NCBI GenBank assembly: GCA_030668025.1
Contig: DAOUUT010000034.1
Span: forward strand, 1-18,965
Reading direction: 5' to 3'
Length of the DNA stretch: 18,965 bases
From: Promethearchaeota archaeon
GTDB lineage: Archaea > Asgardarchaeota > Lokiarchaeia > Sigynarchaeales > SOKP01
The translations under genes and the position numbers were made by a program. The notes beneath the pieces were generated by a model that worked only from the letters and a program-made list of their open reading frames with translations, ran no database searches and was not told the DNA's origin. The number at the start of each line of letters is the position of its first letter. The stretch's first letter is position 1. Shown here piece after piece: positions 8,030-14,328 of the stretch.

Positions 8030-8965
8030 TAACGCTTGTAATTGAATCTCTTCCGTACCTCCTTGGCTTAATCGATATTCAGATTCAGCTAAGAGTTTAG
8101 AAAGCTCAATTTTCAGGTCTTCTGAGATTTGTAAGTCGTAAATCTCTCGATGTATATTTTTAATAATATTGATCCCCGACAAACCGTATTCTCTTATGAT
8201 ATCATTAAGTAATTTCAAGGAAAATTGTAATTGCCCTTCAATTGCAGTTTTTAAAATTTCTCTTATTTTATCTGATGGTACTTCGCCAGCAACACGAAAA
8301 ACTATATCTTGATCTATTTTTTTTGAAATTGTACTACAAGATTGCAAGTAATTTATAGCTCTACGACAATCTCCCTTCGATACATCTACTAAAGCAATTA
8401 ACCCATCTGGAGTTAGGCTCATTTGTTCTTGATTAGCGATAAATTTTATCCTCTCTTTAATGTCCTCTTTATTCAAAGAAGAAAATCTAAAAACAACGCA
8501 TCTAGATTGGATTGGGGGGATAATTTTATTAGAATAGTTACAAATTAAAACCATCCTACAATTTTTAGTGTATTTTTCCATTGTTCTCCTTAGTGCTTGC
8601 TGAGCTGGCGCCGTCATATTGTCCGCCTCGTCTAAGATTAAAATTTTGAACGGTATATCAGACGGAGGTTTTGCTTTTGCAAAATCCTTAATGTAAGTTC
8701 TAATAACATTAATACCTCTTGCATCACTTGCATTTAATTCTAAAAAAGTAGTATTAGTCGCCATTTTTCTCCCATACAGGCCCCTAACCATTGCTAGAGC
8801 AGAAGTTGTTTTCCCTGTACCTGCTGGACCAGCAAATATAAGGTGGGGCATCGATTTATCTTTAATAAATTGTTGTAAACGCTTTATTATCCCCTTTTGA
8901 TTAACAACATCACCTAAAAGGCGAGGTCTATACTTTTCTACCCAAGGTTTGTTATCCGTTGTCAT
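7994..8965 (-). CDS. rfcS: Replication factor C small subunit (clamp loader ATPase)
   Basis: RfcS subunits join one large subunit to load the PCNA sliding clamp onto primed DNA. The 323 residues are normal for the family. Motifs: the N-terminal PWVEKYRPRLL (RFC box II); Walker A GPAGTGKT at 46-53; box with ELNASDARGI at 76-85; Walker B LILDEAD with D112-D115; sensor 1 near CNYSNKI at 142-148; the SRC arginine-finger motif at 154-156 (RFC box VII); and a C-terminal helical collar from about 230. The ATG at 8965 follows an A/T-rich divergent promoter region shared with enolase. A TATA-like stretch around 8997-9010 on the minus strand would give a short leader of about 10 bases. The large subunit is not in the window. 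Confidence 0.97.
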   Translation of the reverse strand: MTTDNKPWVEKYRPRLLGDVVNQKGIIKRLQQFIKDKSMPHLIFAGPAGTGKTTSALAMVRGLYGRKMATNTTFLELNASDARGINVIRTYIKDFAKAKPPSDIPFKILILDEADNMTAPAQQALRRTMEKYTKNCRMVLICNYSNKIIPPIQSRCVVFRFSSLNKEDIKERIKFIANQEQMSLTPDGLIALVDVSKGDCRRAINYLQSCSTISKKIDQDIVFRVAGEVPSDKIREILKTAIEGQLQFSLKLLNDIIREYGLSGINIIKNIHREIYDLQISEDLKIELSKLLAESEYRLSQGGTEEIQLQALLANIVMLHEIK

Positions 8966-9079
8966 TTAAACACTAAATTCTAATAAAGGCTTATAATAAT
9001 ATATAAAAAGATATTATTAAGAATTAAACTTTCTTTATTTTATTTCAGAACTATAATAAACAGAGTAGGAAATTTTAAA
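8966..9079. promoter_or_regulatory. Divergent promoter region between rfcS and enolase
   Basis: This 114-base A/T-rich gap serves two outward genes. For rfcS, a TATATAA-like run lies at 8997-9010. For enolase, CTATAATAAAC at 9051-9061 is centred about 25 bases before the ATG, fitting a leaderless or nearly leaderless transcript. An AGGA (9067-9070) also lies 9 bases before that ATG. No gene is seen in the gap. Confidence 0.4.
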
Positions 9080-10384
9080 ATGACAGACTTTAAAATTACA
9101 AAAATTAGGTCTCGTTGGATTTTAGATTCGCGTGGAAATCCGACGGTTGAAACCGATGTTTATGTAGGTAAGATTTATGCAAGAGCGGCTGTTCCTTCAG
9201 GTGCATCAACAGGCGTTTTAGAGGCTCTCGAATTGAGGGACGGGGGAACTGCTTTCTTGGGTAAACATGTAACTAAAGCAGTATCAAATGTTAACAATAT
9301 TTTAGGGGAAAAATTAAAAGGATTTGATGTGAGGGAACAAGAAAAGTTAGATAAAGAAATGCTTTCAATTGATGGAACTGAAAATAAAAGTAAATTGGGA
9401 GCAAATGCTATATTGTCGGTTTCTTTAGCTGTCGCGAAACTAGCTGCGCTATTAGACGAAAAACCATTATTTGTTCATCTCCATGAATTAGCATATCATA
9501 AGACTCGAAAAGATTTCTTATTACCATTACCATGTTGCAATATTATAAATGGGGGGGAACATGCGGGCAATAATTTATCGATACAAGAATTTATGATCTT
9601 ACCCGTAGGAGCACCAAACTTCGCTCAAGCAATCCAAAACGTCTCAGAGGTGTATCAAACATTAAAGAAGTTATTAGCCAAAAAACATGGCCCCTCAGCA
9701 ACTAATGTGGGTGATGAGGGTGGCTTCGCTCCAAATTTATCTTTAACTAAAGATGCTGTAGAGATTATTATAGAAGCAATTGAGGAAGCGGGCTTTTCAA
9801 TGAGAACAGATTTTTTCTTAGGTATGGATGCGGCTGCGAGTGAATTTTTTGAGGATGGTACATACAATATTGACGGTAATAAGTTAACTGAAGGGGAATT
9901 GTTGCAGTACTATCTTGACTTAATTAATGATTATCCATTCAAGTCAATAGAAGATCCATTTGACGAAAAAGCGTTTAGTGGTTTTACCAATTTAACTGCA
10001 AAAGTCGATAAATCAATACAAATTGTCGATGATGACCTTACAGTTACTAATATAAAAATACTTGAAAAAGCAATTAAAGAAAAAGCGGGAAATGCGTTGT
10101 TATTAAAAGTAAATCAGATTGGTTCGCTAACTGAGGCAATAAATGCTGCAAAAATGTCTTTCAAAAATGGATTTAATGTCATGGTCTCCCATCGTTCGGG
10201 CGAAACTGAAGATCCCTTCATAGCAGATTTAGCAGTTGGACTTTGTACAGGACAATTAAAAACGGGCGCAACGGCAAGATCTGATCGAAATTGTAAATAT
10301 AACCAGTTGTTAAGAATTGAAGAATTCTTAGGGCCAAATGCTAATTATCCTAAACAATTAGATTCTTGGAAAAAATTTCAATAA
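9080..10384 (+). CDS. eno: Enolase (phosphopyruvate hydratase)
   Basis: Enolase interconverts 2-phosphoglycerate and phosphoenolpyruvate in glycolysis and gluconeogenesis, in the cytoplasm. The 434 residues are full length. The active site is complete: the mobile loop SGASTG at 40-45; H161 in GGEHAGNN; the catalytic acid E213 in GDEGG; metal ligands D250, E291 (in EDPF) and an Asp in the DDD at 317-319; the catalytic base K343 in LLKVNQIG; and SHRSGETED at 370-378. The N-terminal domain has the standard LDSRGNPTVE start. It stands alone as a plus-strand gene, running into a poly-T run beyond its stop, and is convergent with the methyltransferase gene 15 bases away. Confidence 0.98.
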   Translation: MTDFKITKIRSRWILDSRGNPTVETDVYVGKIYARAAVPSGASTGVLEALELRDGGTAFLGKHVTKAVSNVNNILGEKLKGFDVREQEKLDKEMLSIDGTENKSKLGANAILSVSLAVAKLAALLDEKPLFVHLHELAYHKTRKDFLLPLPCCNIINGGEHAGNNLSIQEFMILPVGAPNFAQAIQNVSEVYQTLKKLLAKKHGPSATNVGDEGGFAPNLSLTKDAVEIIIEAIEEAGFSMRTDFFLGMDAAASEFFEDGTYNIDGNKLTEGELLQYYLDLINDYPFKSIEDPFDEKAFSGFTNLTAKVDKSIQIVDDDLTVTNIKILEKAIKEKAGNALLLKVNQIGSLTEAINAAKMSFKNGFNVMVSHRSGETEDPFIADLAVGLCTGQLKTGATARSDRNCKYNQLLRIEEFLGPNANYPKQLDSWKKFQ

Positions 10385-10390
10385 GTAAGT

Positions 10391-10408
10391 CTATTTTTTT
10401 TAATTTTT
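10391..10408 (+). terminator. Poly-T terminator after enolase
   Basis: A run of eight T (10394-10401) and a second of five T (10404-10408) begin about ten bases after the enolase stop. There is no stem, as is usual in archaea. The run overlaps the last codons of the convergent methyltransferase gene. Confidence 0.5.
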
Positions 10409-11044
10409 AATAAATCTATAAACATTTACAGCAACTTTTTTTGTCTTTTTTGTATGGAACGGAAAAGACCTTTCTAAAACTAAATTAAAAGGTAATACAT
10501 AATTAATACTCCAGTTTTTAGAGCTTACAAATTTAGATATAAAATTATGAACTTTTTCATTAGCTAAATGAATCGAATAAACTACATCCGAGAAAGAAAA
10601 GGCTTTTTGTAAAAAAAATCTATCAGCGGTTTTTTTTTGCACTCCAAAAGGAGGGTTCATAATTGTCGTGATATTTAACTCTTTAGGAAATAATTGTGCT
10701 GAGATTTCAAACCTATTAATGTCAGCGCACACAGGTAAAATTGCAGCTTCAAGATCCAAATTTTTTACGTTTCCTTTTAAAACCTTTATTGCATCCAAAT
10801 CTATATCAATGCTTAAAACATACTTAGCTTGAAGGTACGCACAAGAAATCGATAATCTGCCCGTTCCTGCGCCAAGATCGAGTATTAATCGGTTTTTAAT
10901 GTCGTTAAATTCAACTCCCGCAAAAAATATGATGTCTACTGCACTATTCGCATCAGTGCAATATTGCTCTAACTCTATTTTGGGATTGGTAAATACTTCT
11001 GTTTGTTGAACTAACGATATTAAATCTTTTTTATTAATCTCAAT
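10400..11044 (-). CDS. METTL5-like rRNA adenine N6-methyltransferase (apparent AUU start)
   Basis: This is a Rossmann-fold SAM-dependent methyltransferase related to METTL5, which makes N6-methyladenosine in small-subunit rRNA. Motif I is DLGAGTGR (56-63), motif II has SIDID near 79-82, and the adenine-methylase signature NPPF is at 130-133, followed by GVQKKTADRFF as in METTL5. The N-terminal FTNPKIELEQYCT matches the family start. The coding frame continues well upstream of the TTG at 10798, the first conventional alternative start: motif I lies before it, so that start would remove the SAM site. An in-frame TAG sits at 11048-11050, and between it and the conserved region there is no ATG, GTG or TTG. 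The best start is the ATT at 11044 (214 residues). A weak AGG lies 3-6 bases upstream. A sequencing error is the main alternative. Confidence 0.85.
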   Translation of the reverse strand: MEINKKDLISLVQQTEVFTNPKIELEQYCTDANSAVDIIFFAGVEFNDIKNRLILDLGAGTGRLSISCAYLQAKYVLSIDIDLDAIKVLKGNVKNLDLEAAILPVCADINRFEISAQLFPKELNITTIMNPPFGVQKKTADRFFLQKAFSFSDVVYSIHLANEKVHNFISKFVSSKNWSINYVLPFNLVLERSFPFHTKKTKKVAVNVYRFIKN

Positions 11045-11153
11045 CGCCTAAAATATCCACGCTATAATTTTATTAATGAAAATTTATGAAAAAACTTAAT
11101 TGTTTTAATTAATTATAATTTAATAGAGAAATTAAAAGGTTTTTGTTAAAATT
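11045..11153. promoter_or_regulatory. Divergent gap between METTL5-like gene and csl4
   Basis: This A/T-rich 109-base gap lies between outward genes. A TATA-like ATTATAATTTAA at about 11109-11120 would start a csl4 transcript near 11140, with a leader of about 15 bases. The purine-rich AAAAGG at 11132-11138 is too far from the ATG to be a convincing ribosome site. No gene is seen. Confidence 0.3.
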
Positions 11154-11750
11154 ATGAAAGAATCAGCGAAAAATAAAGAAATCGTTCTTACGGGTCAATA
11201 TTTAGGTGTTGTAGAAGAATTTCTACCCGATAAACAATCTACTTATGTAAAAGATGGTCAAATTATTGCATCTAAAACGGGAATAATCAATATTGATACG
11301 AATAAAAGATTAATAGAAGTAAGAGATCATCAAGAAGAAAATCGAAAAACAGTAAAAATTGGAGATCCCGTAATCGGGACGGCACTGTTTTTAAGGCAGT
11401 ATTCTGTGGGCCTTAATTTTCATACAATCAATAACAAAATTCATTTTAATAGCTCATATTTTGGTAATATTCATGTTTCTCAGATATCAAAAAAATATAT
11501 CGAGAGGATCTCAGATGCTTTTCAAACTACCGATATTATTCGAGCAAAAGTAATCGAGCAGAATTATAACGAATATAAATTAAGCACCTCTGGAAAAAAT
11601 TTTGGAGTTATTCATGCTGATTGCTTAATATGTGGAACACATCTTAAGAAGATAGGGATAGATAGATTAAGATGTCCCAGATGTGGAAGTCTTGAAAGCA
11701 GAAAATTAGCCGACGATTACGGAAATGTAACTGAAAACTTAAGATATTAA
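11154..11750 (+). CDS. csl4: Exosome cap subunit Csl4
   Basis: Csl4 is a cap subunit of the archaeal RNA exosome and helps bring RNA substrates and DnaG to the Rrp41/Rrp42 ring. The 198 residues match archaeal Csl4. The order is an N-terminal barrel domain (LTGQYLGVVEEFLPD, residues 11-60); a central S1 RNA-binding domain at about 70-146; and a C-terminal zinc ribbon with C157, C160, C174 and C177 (CLIC and CPRC). It begins a plus-strand run that includes rpoL, a pairing common in archaea, where exosome and polymerase genes often cluster. The METTL5-like gene that often sits beside csl4 is here too, but in divergent orientation. Confidence 0.94.
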   Translation: MKESAKNKEIVLTGQYLGVVEEFLPDKQSTYVKDGQIIASKTGIINIDTNKRLIEVRDHQEENRKTVKIGDPVIGTALFLRQYSVGLNFHTINNKIHFNSSYFGNIHVSQISKKYIERISDAFQTTDIIRAKVIEQNYNEYKLSTSGKNFGVIHADCLICGTHLKKIGIDRLRCPRCGSLESRKLADDYGNVTENLRY

Positions 11751-11779
11751 AAATTAACTAATTTTTAAGGGTTTTATTC

Positions 11780-12001
11780 TTGGGTAGCCGTGGTGGAAGA
11801 AAAGTAATACACTTCTATAATTCAAATGGGGAGTTGAATAATACTATTAAATTTCTTGAAGAAGTTCAAAAAAAAATAAATTATCTTACCCTAAACTGTA
11901 CAGTTGATGGCAATTCGATAAAAATCTCATTATTTGGCCCGAAAGACCTCCAATATTTAGCAACTGAAAGATTAAAAGAGTTAGCTAATCGATATTTATA
12001 A
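11780..12001 (+). CDS. Small protein of unknown function between csl4 and rpoL
   Basis: The 73-residue frame starts at a TTG (11780); an in-frame stop at 11759-11761 leaves no other conventional start, and AAGGG lies 8-12 bases upstream. I do not recognise the family. The predicted order is strand (KVIHFY, 8-13), helix (ELNNTIKFLEEVQKKI, 18-33), strand (YLTLNCTVDG, 35-44), strand (SIKISLFGP, 46-54), helix (DLQYLATERLKELANRYL, 56-73). This looks like a compact beta-alpha-beta-beta-alpha unit, as in small RNA- or protein-binding folds. The basic, glycine-rich start GSRGGRK would suit nucleic-acid contact. It sits 29 bases after csl4 and 91 before rpoL, so a role in RNA metabolism is plausible but unproven. 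Coding is supported by clean length, position and the amphipathic helices. Confidence 0.7.
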   Translation: MGSRGGRKVIHFYNSNGELNNTIKFLEEVQKKINYLTLNCTVDGNSIKISLFGPKDLQYLATERLKELANRYL

Positions 12002-12092
12002 AATTGCTTATCTTATTAGTGTTTTAAAACCAAAAAACATTTATTTAATTCTAAATTAGAGAAATTAGATTCACAGATTTTGGTAGAATATA

Positions 12093-12590
12093 TTGGCAAA
12101 AAAAAAAATTGTACCTAAGGAAGAAGATAAAGACAATGAAGAAGATTTATTTGACAAGGAAGATATAGATAGCCATTATCCCGTTGTATCAGATGGATCT
12201 GTGAAAAAAGACGAGCCACCTATTGCAGAAACAACTGAGCAGACTGAAAAAGCTGAATCGGAAGAAGAAGAAGAAGTAGAACAAGCTCCAGAACTACCAG
12301 AATACACGATATTAGAATTAAATCTTATAAGTGGTCCAGGGGACAACGATTATACTTTAACCCTTAAAGGCCAATCGCATGGTTTTTGTAATATCTTAGT
12401 AAAACATTTGTTAACGATCGAAGGAGTTATAGCTGCGGCTTATAAAATTACGGAAAAAGCCTTATCACCACCTCAAATTTTTGTTAGACTCGAAGACGGA
12501 TACAAATTAAAAGAAATCTTTTTCAAAGGAGTCGACGCGTTGAGAAATGAAGTTGCTGAAACCCAGAAATTATTTAAAAAACTTATGTAA
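12093..12590 (+). CDS. rpoL: RNA polymerase subunit L (Rpb11 homologue) with long acidic N-terminal extension
   Basis: RpoL pairs with RpoD (Rpb3) to form the assembly platform of archaeal RNA polymerase. Residues 72-162 form the Rpb11-type domain: ILELNLISG; the helix after GQSHGFCNILVKHLL (equivalent to the HTLxNLL motif, with T and L replaced); GVIAAAYK; and a long C-terminal helix. Typical archaeal RpoL is about 90-100 residues; this one has 165. The extra 70 N-terminal residues are low complexity, with 26 Asp/Glu including a run of five Glu near 57-61, and are probably disordered. The start is a TTG at 12093, with a weak GGT-containing site upstream and a TATA-like CATTTATTTAAT at 12039-12050. 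The extension is in the same frame without a stop, and no conventional start lies close to the domain, so it is probably made. Confidence 0.85.
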   Translation: MAKKKIVPKEEDKDNEEDLFDKEDIDSHYPVVSDGSVKKDEPPIAETTEQTEKAESEEEEEVEQAPELPEYTILELNLISGPGDNDYTLTLKGQSHGFCNILVKHLLTIEGVIAAAYKITEKALSPPQIFVRLEDGYKLKEIFFKGVDALRNEVAETQKLFKKLM

Positions 12591-12596
12591 TGAATC

Positions 12597-12604
12597 TTTT
12601 TTTT
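12597..12604 (+). terminator. Poly-T terminator after rpoL
   Basis: A run of eight T begins six bases after the rpoL stop and lies before the next gene's BRE/TATA promoter, so transcription probably ends and restarts here. Confidence 0.5.
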
Positions 12605-12613
12605 CAGTTTTAT

Positions 12614-12627
12614 GAAAAGTTTATAAG
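12614..12627 (+). promoter_or_regulatory. BRE/TATA promoter of the RNase III-fold gene (leaderless)
   Basis: GAAAAG (12614-12619) followed directly by TTTATAAG (12620-12627) is a close match to the archaeal BRE plus TATA pair. The TATA centre is about 27 bases before the ATG at 12651, which puts the transcription start at the start codon. No Shine-Dalgarno sequence is present, in agreement with a leaderless message. This is the clearest promoter in the window. Confidence 0.6.
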
Positions 12628-12650
12628 AAATTACTGATCATCTATTCTTA

Positions 12651-13103
12651 ATGGCATATAATTTTTTATTAAAAGATTTAAACCTTAATCTAACCCAAAG
12701 ATCCATAGGAACTGATAAGGGGTTAGCAAAAATAGGAGATGGTATTGTTAATCTTACTTACTCGGTTGCTAAATCCATGTATTTAACGCGTAATAACAAA
12801 AATAATAAAATTATTCGAACGGGTAAGAAAGTAAGTAAAACAATTTTAGCAGAAGCTTTAAAAGACGCAAACATGAAAAGTTTTTCCAAAAGCAGAGCAA
12901 ACGCTCACGATCTCGCAGACACCGTTGAAGCTATTATTGCCTACATCTGGTTTAGTGAAAAAATGGCGATAAAGGAAATTATAAATTTTCTCACAGATTC
13001 TCTTACAGGAGATTTATACATAAGGCATATCGAAATAGAAAACGCCAAGATTGCGTTCACAAAGCTCTTAAATCACATTAAAAAATTCTTACCTGAAAAT
13101 TAA
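12651..13103 (+). CDS. RNase III-fold protein without dsRNA-binding domain, one catalytic acid missing
   Basis: The 150 residues form a single RNase III domain without the C-terminal dsRNA-binding domain, similar in build to bacterial Mini-III. The signature helix is GLAKIGDGIVNLTYSVAKS (24-42), aligned with the LEFLGDAVL motif; the second catalytic helix is DLADTVEAIIAYIW (87-100), aligned with LADxxEAxxGAIY. Three of the four metal-binding acids are present (D30, D90, E93). The first Glu of LEFLGD is Ala (A26), which in well-studied RNase III enzymes would weaken or change metal binding. The protein may still cut RNA with altered metal use, or act as a binding protein. It has its own leaderless promoter, and its stop lies two bases before the DUF99 gene, so the two are co-transcribed. 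Confidence 0.8.
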   Translation: MAYNFLLKDLNLNLTQRSIGTDKGLAKIGDGIVNLTYSVAKSMYLTRNNKNNKIIRTGKKVSKTILAEALKDANMKSFSKSRANAHDLADTVEAIIAYIWFSEKMAIKEIINFLTDSLTGDLYIRHIEIENAKIAFTKLLNHIKKFLPEN

Positions 13104-13105
13104 GC

Positions 13106-13666
13106 ATGAAGGATTTTCCAATAACAATTGGATTTGACGACGCAAGATTTAACCTCAATTCACATTCTAAAACTACTGATTTAATAGGGATCGTCTGTCA
13201 AGGTGTTAGGATGGTAAGTATGGTTAAAAAAAAAATTACAATTGATGGAAGCGACGCTACAGAAGTTTTGATCGAACTCGCTAAGCGAAACGAAAAACAT
13301 ATTCAATACATTTTAACTGACACAATTACTTTTGGCGGATTTAACATAATTGATTTAGAGGAGATTTACGAGCGAATAGACAAACCAATAGTAGCTATAA
13401 CCGAAAAAAAAGTCGATCTTATGGCTGTCAAAAAAGCGATTGTTAAGAATTTTCCTAACCGCTATAAAGAAAAACTTCAAAACATAGTTAACGCAGGTAA
13501 TTTATATGAAACTTCTGTTGAAACGGCTGGTGGAATCTCCAAAATTTATTTTCATTCTAAAGGGATGCAGTTTTCTGAAGTAGAATCCTTGCTAAAAAAA
13601 ATATGCGTTGATTCCAAAATACCTGAGCCTGTTCGACTAGCCCACATAATAGGAAATACCTTATAA
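13106..13666 (+). CDS. DUF99 family protein (endonuclease V-like fold)
   Basis: The 186 residues match DUF99 (UPF0215), an archaeal family related to endonuclease V, which acts on inosine in nucleic acids. The start shows IGFDDARF (8-14) with the paired Asp typical of the family; the central DTITFGGFNIIDL (72-84) matches the conserved GGFN element; then KPIVAITEKK; and the C-terminal EPVRLAHIIG. The exact substrate of DUF99 is not established. The start lies two bases after the RNase III-fold gene, so translation may be coupled, and both may act on RNA. It ends 16 bases before the convergent GTPase gene. Confidence 0.85.
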   Translation: MKDFPITIGFDDARFNLNSHSKTTDLIGIVCQGVRMVSMVKKKITIDGSDATEVLIELAKRNEKHIQYILTDTITFGGFNIIDLEEIYERIDKPIVAITEKKVDLMAVKKAIVKNFPNRYKEKLQNIVNAGNLYETSVETAGGISKIYFHSKGMQFSEVESLLKKICVDSKIPEPVRLAHIIGNTL

Positions 13667-13682
13667 AGCTTTCTGTAGAAAA

Positions 13683-14159
13683 TTAAAAGGTGGCAATCTC
13701 GTATTCCAAAATTTCTTTCATTCTTTCGCGCAATTCAGGTCGAATAGCCGACATTCCATAAGTTTTTAACCCACCTAACCTCTTCTGAACGTCTTTAGCA
13801 CTTAACCTACCAGGTAAGTCTTGTTTATTCGCGATGGCAATGATTTTGGTCCCCAAAGTACGTTCAAACCTTTTATAAATCTCTTTAGTTTGATTTACAT
13901 TTTTCTCGGTTGAATCGCATACAATAACTGCCAAACCAGCACCTTTCAAGAAATCCTGCCACATGAACTTAAACCTTTTCTGTCCTCCTAAATCCCATAT
14001 TGAGCATTTTTTACCGCTCAAAATGGAGTCTTCTACCTCTAATCCCACCGTAGGGACTCTTTCCTCTTGAACTTCCCTTCCCTGCAATAAGGAGAGCAGT
14101 GATGATTTACCTACGTTCTGTTCTCCAATAAAACAAATTTTTTTCTTTGTAGAAAACAA
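13683..14159 (-). CDS. Arf-family small GTPase
   Basis: This is a single-domain Ras-like GTPase of 158 residues. G1 is GEQNVGKS (12-19), G2 is T37 in PTVG, G3 is WDLGGQ (55-60), G4 is NKQD (111-114) and G5 is SA (137-138). WDxGGQ and NKQD are hallmarks of the Arf/Arl/Sar group, and PTVGLEVE resembles the Arf switch I. Such GTPases are abundant in Asgard archaea and eukaryotes. The N-terminus lacks the Arf myristoylation glycine and the long amphipathic helix (only about seven residues precede strand 1), and there is no C-terminal cysteine, so direct lipid anchoring is unlikely. The start is a TTG at 14159; an upstream in-frame TAG excludes a longer form, and TTAGGA lies about 12 bases upstream. 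It is co-oriented with EF-1A, 169 bases downstream of it. Confidence 0.92.
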   Translation of the reverse strand: MFSTKKKICFIGEQNVGKSSLLSLLQGREVQEERVPTVGLEVEDSILSGKKCSIWDLGGQKRFKFMWQDFLKGAGLAVIVCDSTEKNVNQTKEIYKRFERTLGTKIIAIANKQDLPGRLSAKDVQKRLGGLKTYGMSAIRPELRERMKEILEYEIATF

Positions 14160-14328
14160 AATTAACCATTCCTAATCAAAAATTACCTTAATTAGAAAAA
14201 GCAATCAATTGTTCAAAAAAGAAAATAATATTCACATAATATGAAATTTTATAATCAGTTTAATTAGAAAAAATGAAAAAATAAATAAAATTAGATATAA
14301 ATAAAAAAATCAAAAAAAGGCTAAATCT
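14160..14328. other. A/T-rich gap between EF-1A and the GTPase gene
   Basis: No gene is seen in these 169 bases. They hold the EF-1A terminator at one end and the GTPase ribosome-site region (AGGA at about 14170-14174, minus strand) at the other. A 13-base direct repeat (TTAATTAGAAAAA) occurs at 14188-14200 and 14260-14272. No convincing TATA element stands out. Confidence 0.35.
14302..14318 (-). terminator. Double poly-T terminator after EF-1A
   Basis: On the minus strand, ten bases after the EF-1A stop, two runs of seven T are separated by GA. No stem is present. The signal suggests that the GTPase gene downstream is transcribed separately from EF-1A. Confidence 0.55.

Noticed and set aside
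10400..10798. A short 132-residue version of the methyltransferase starting at TTG 10798
   Set aside because: The conserved motif I and N-terminal helix are encoded upstream in the same frame, so the short form would lack the SAM-binding site.
13667..13682. Short inverted repeat TTTCT/AGAAA between the DUF99 and GTPase genes as a two-way terminator
   Set aside because: The stem is only five base pairs with a two-base loop and lacks a clear T run on either side, so chance is the simpler explanation.
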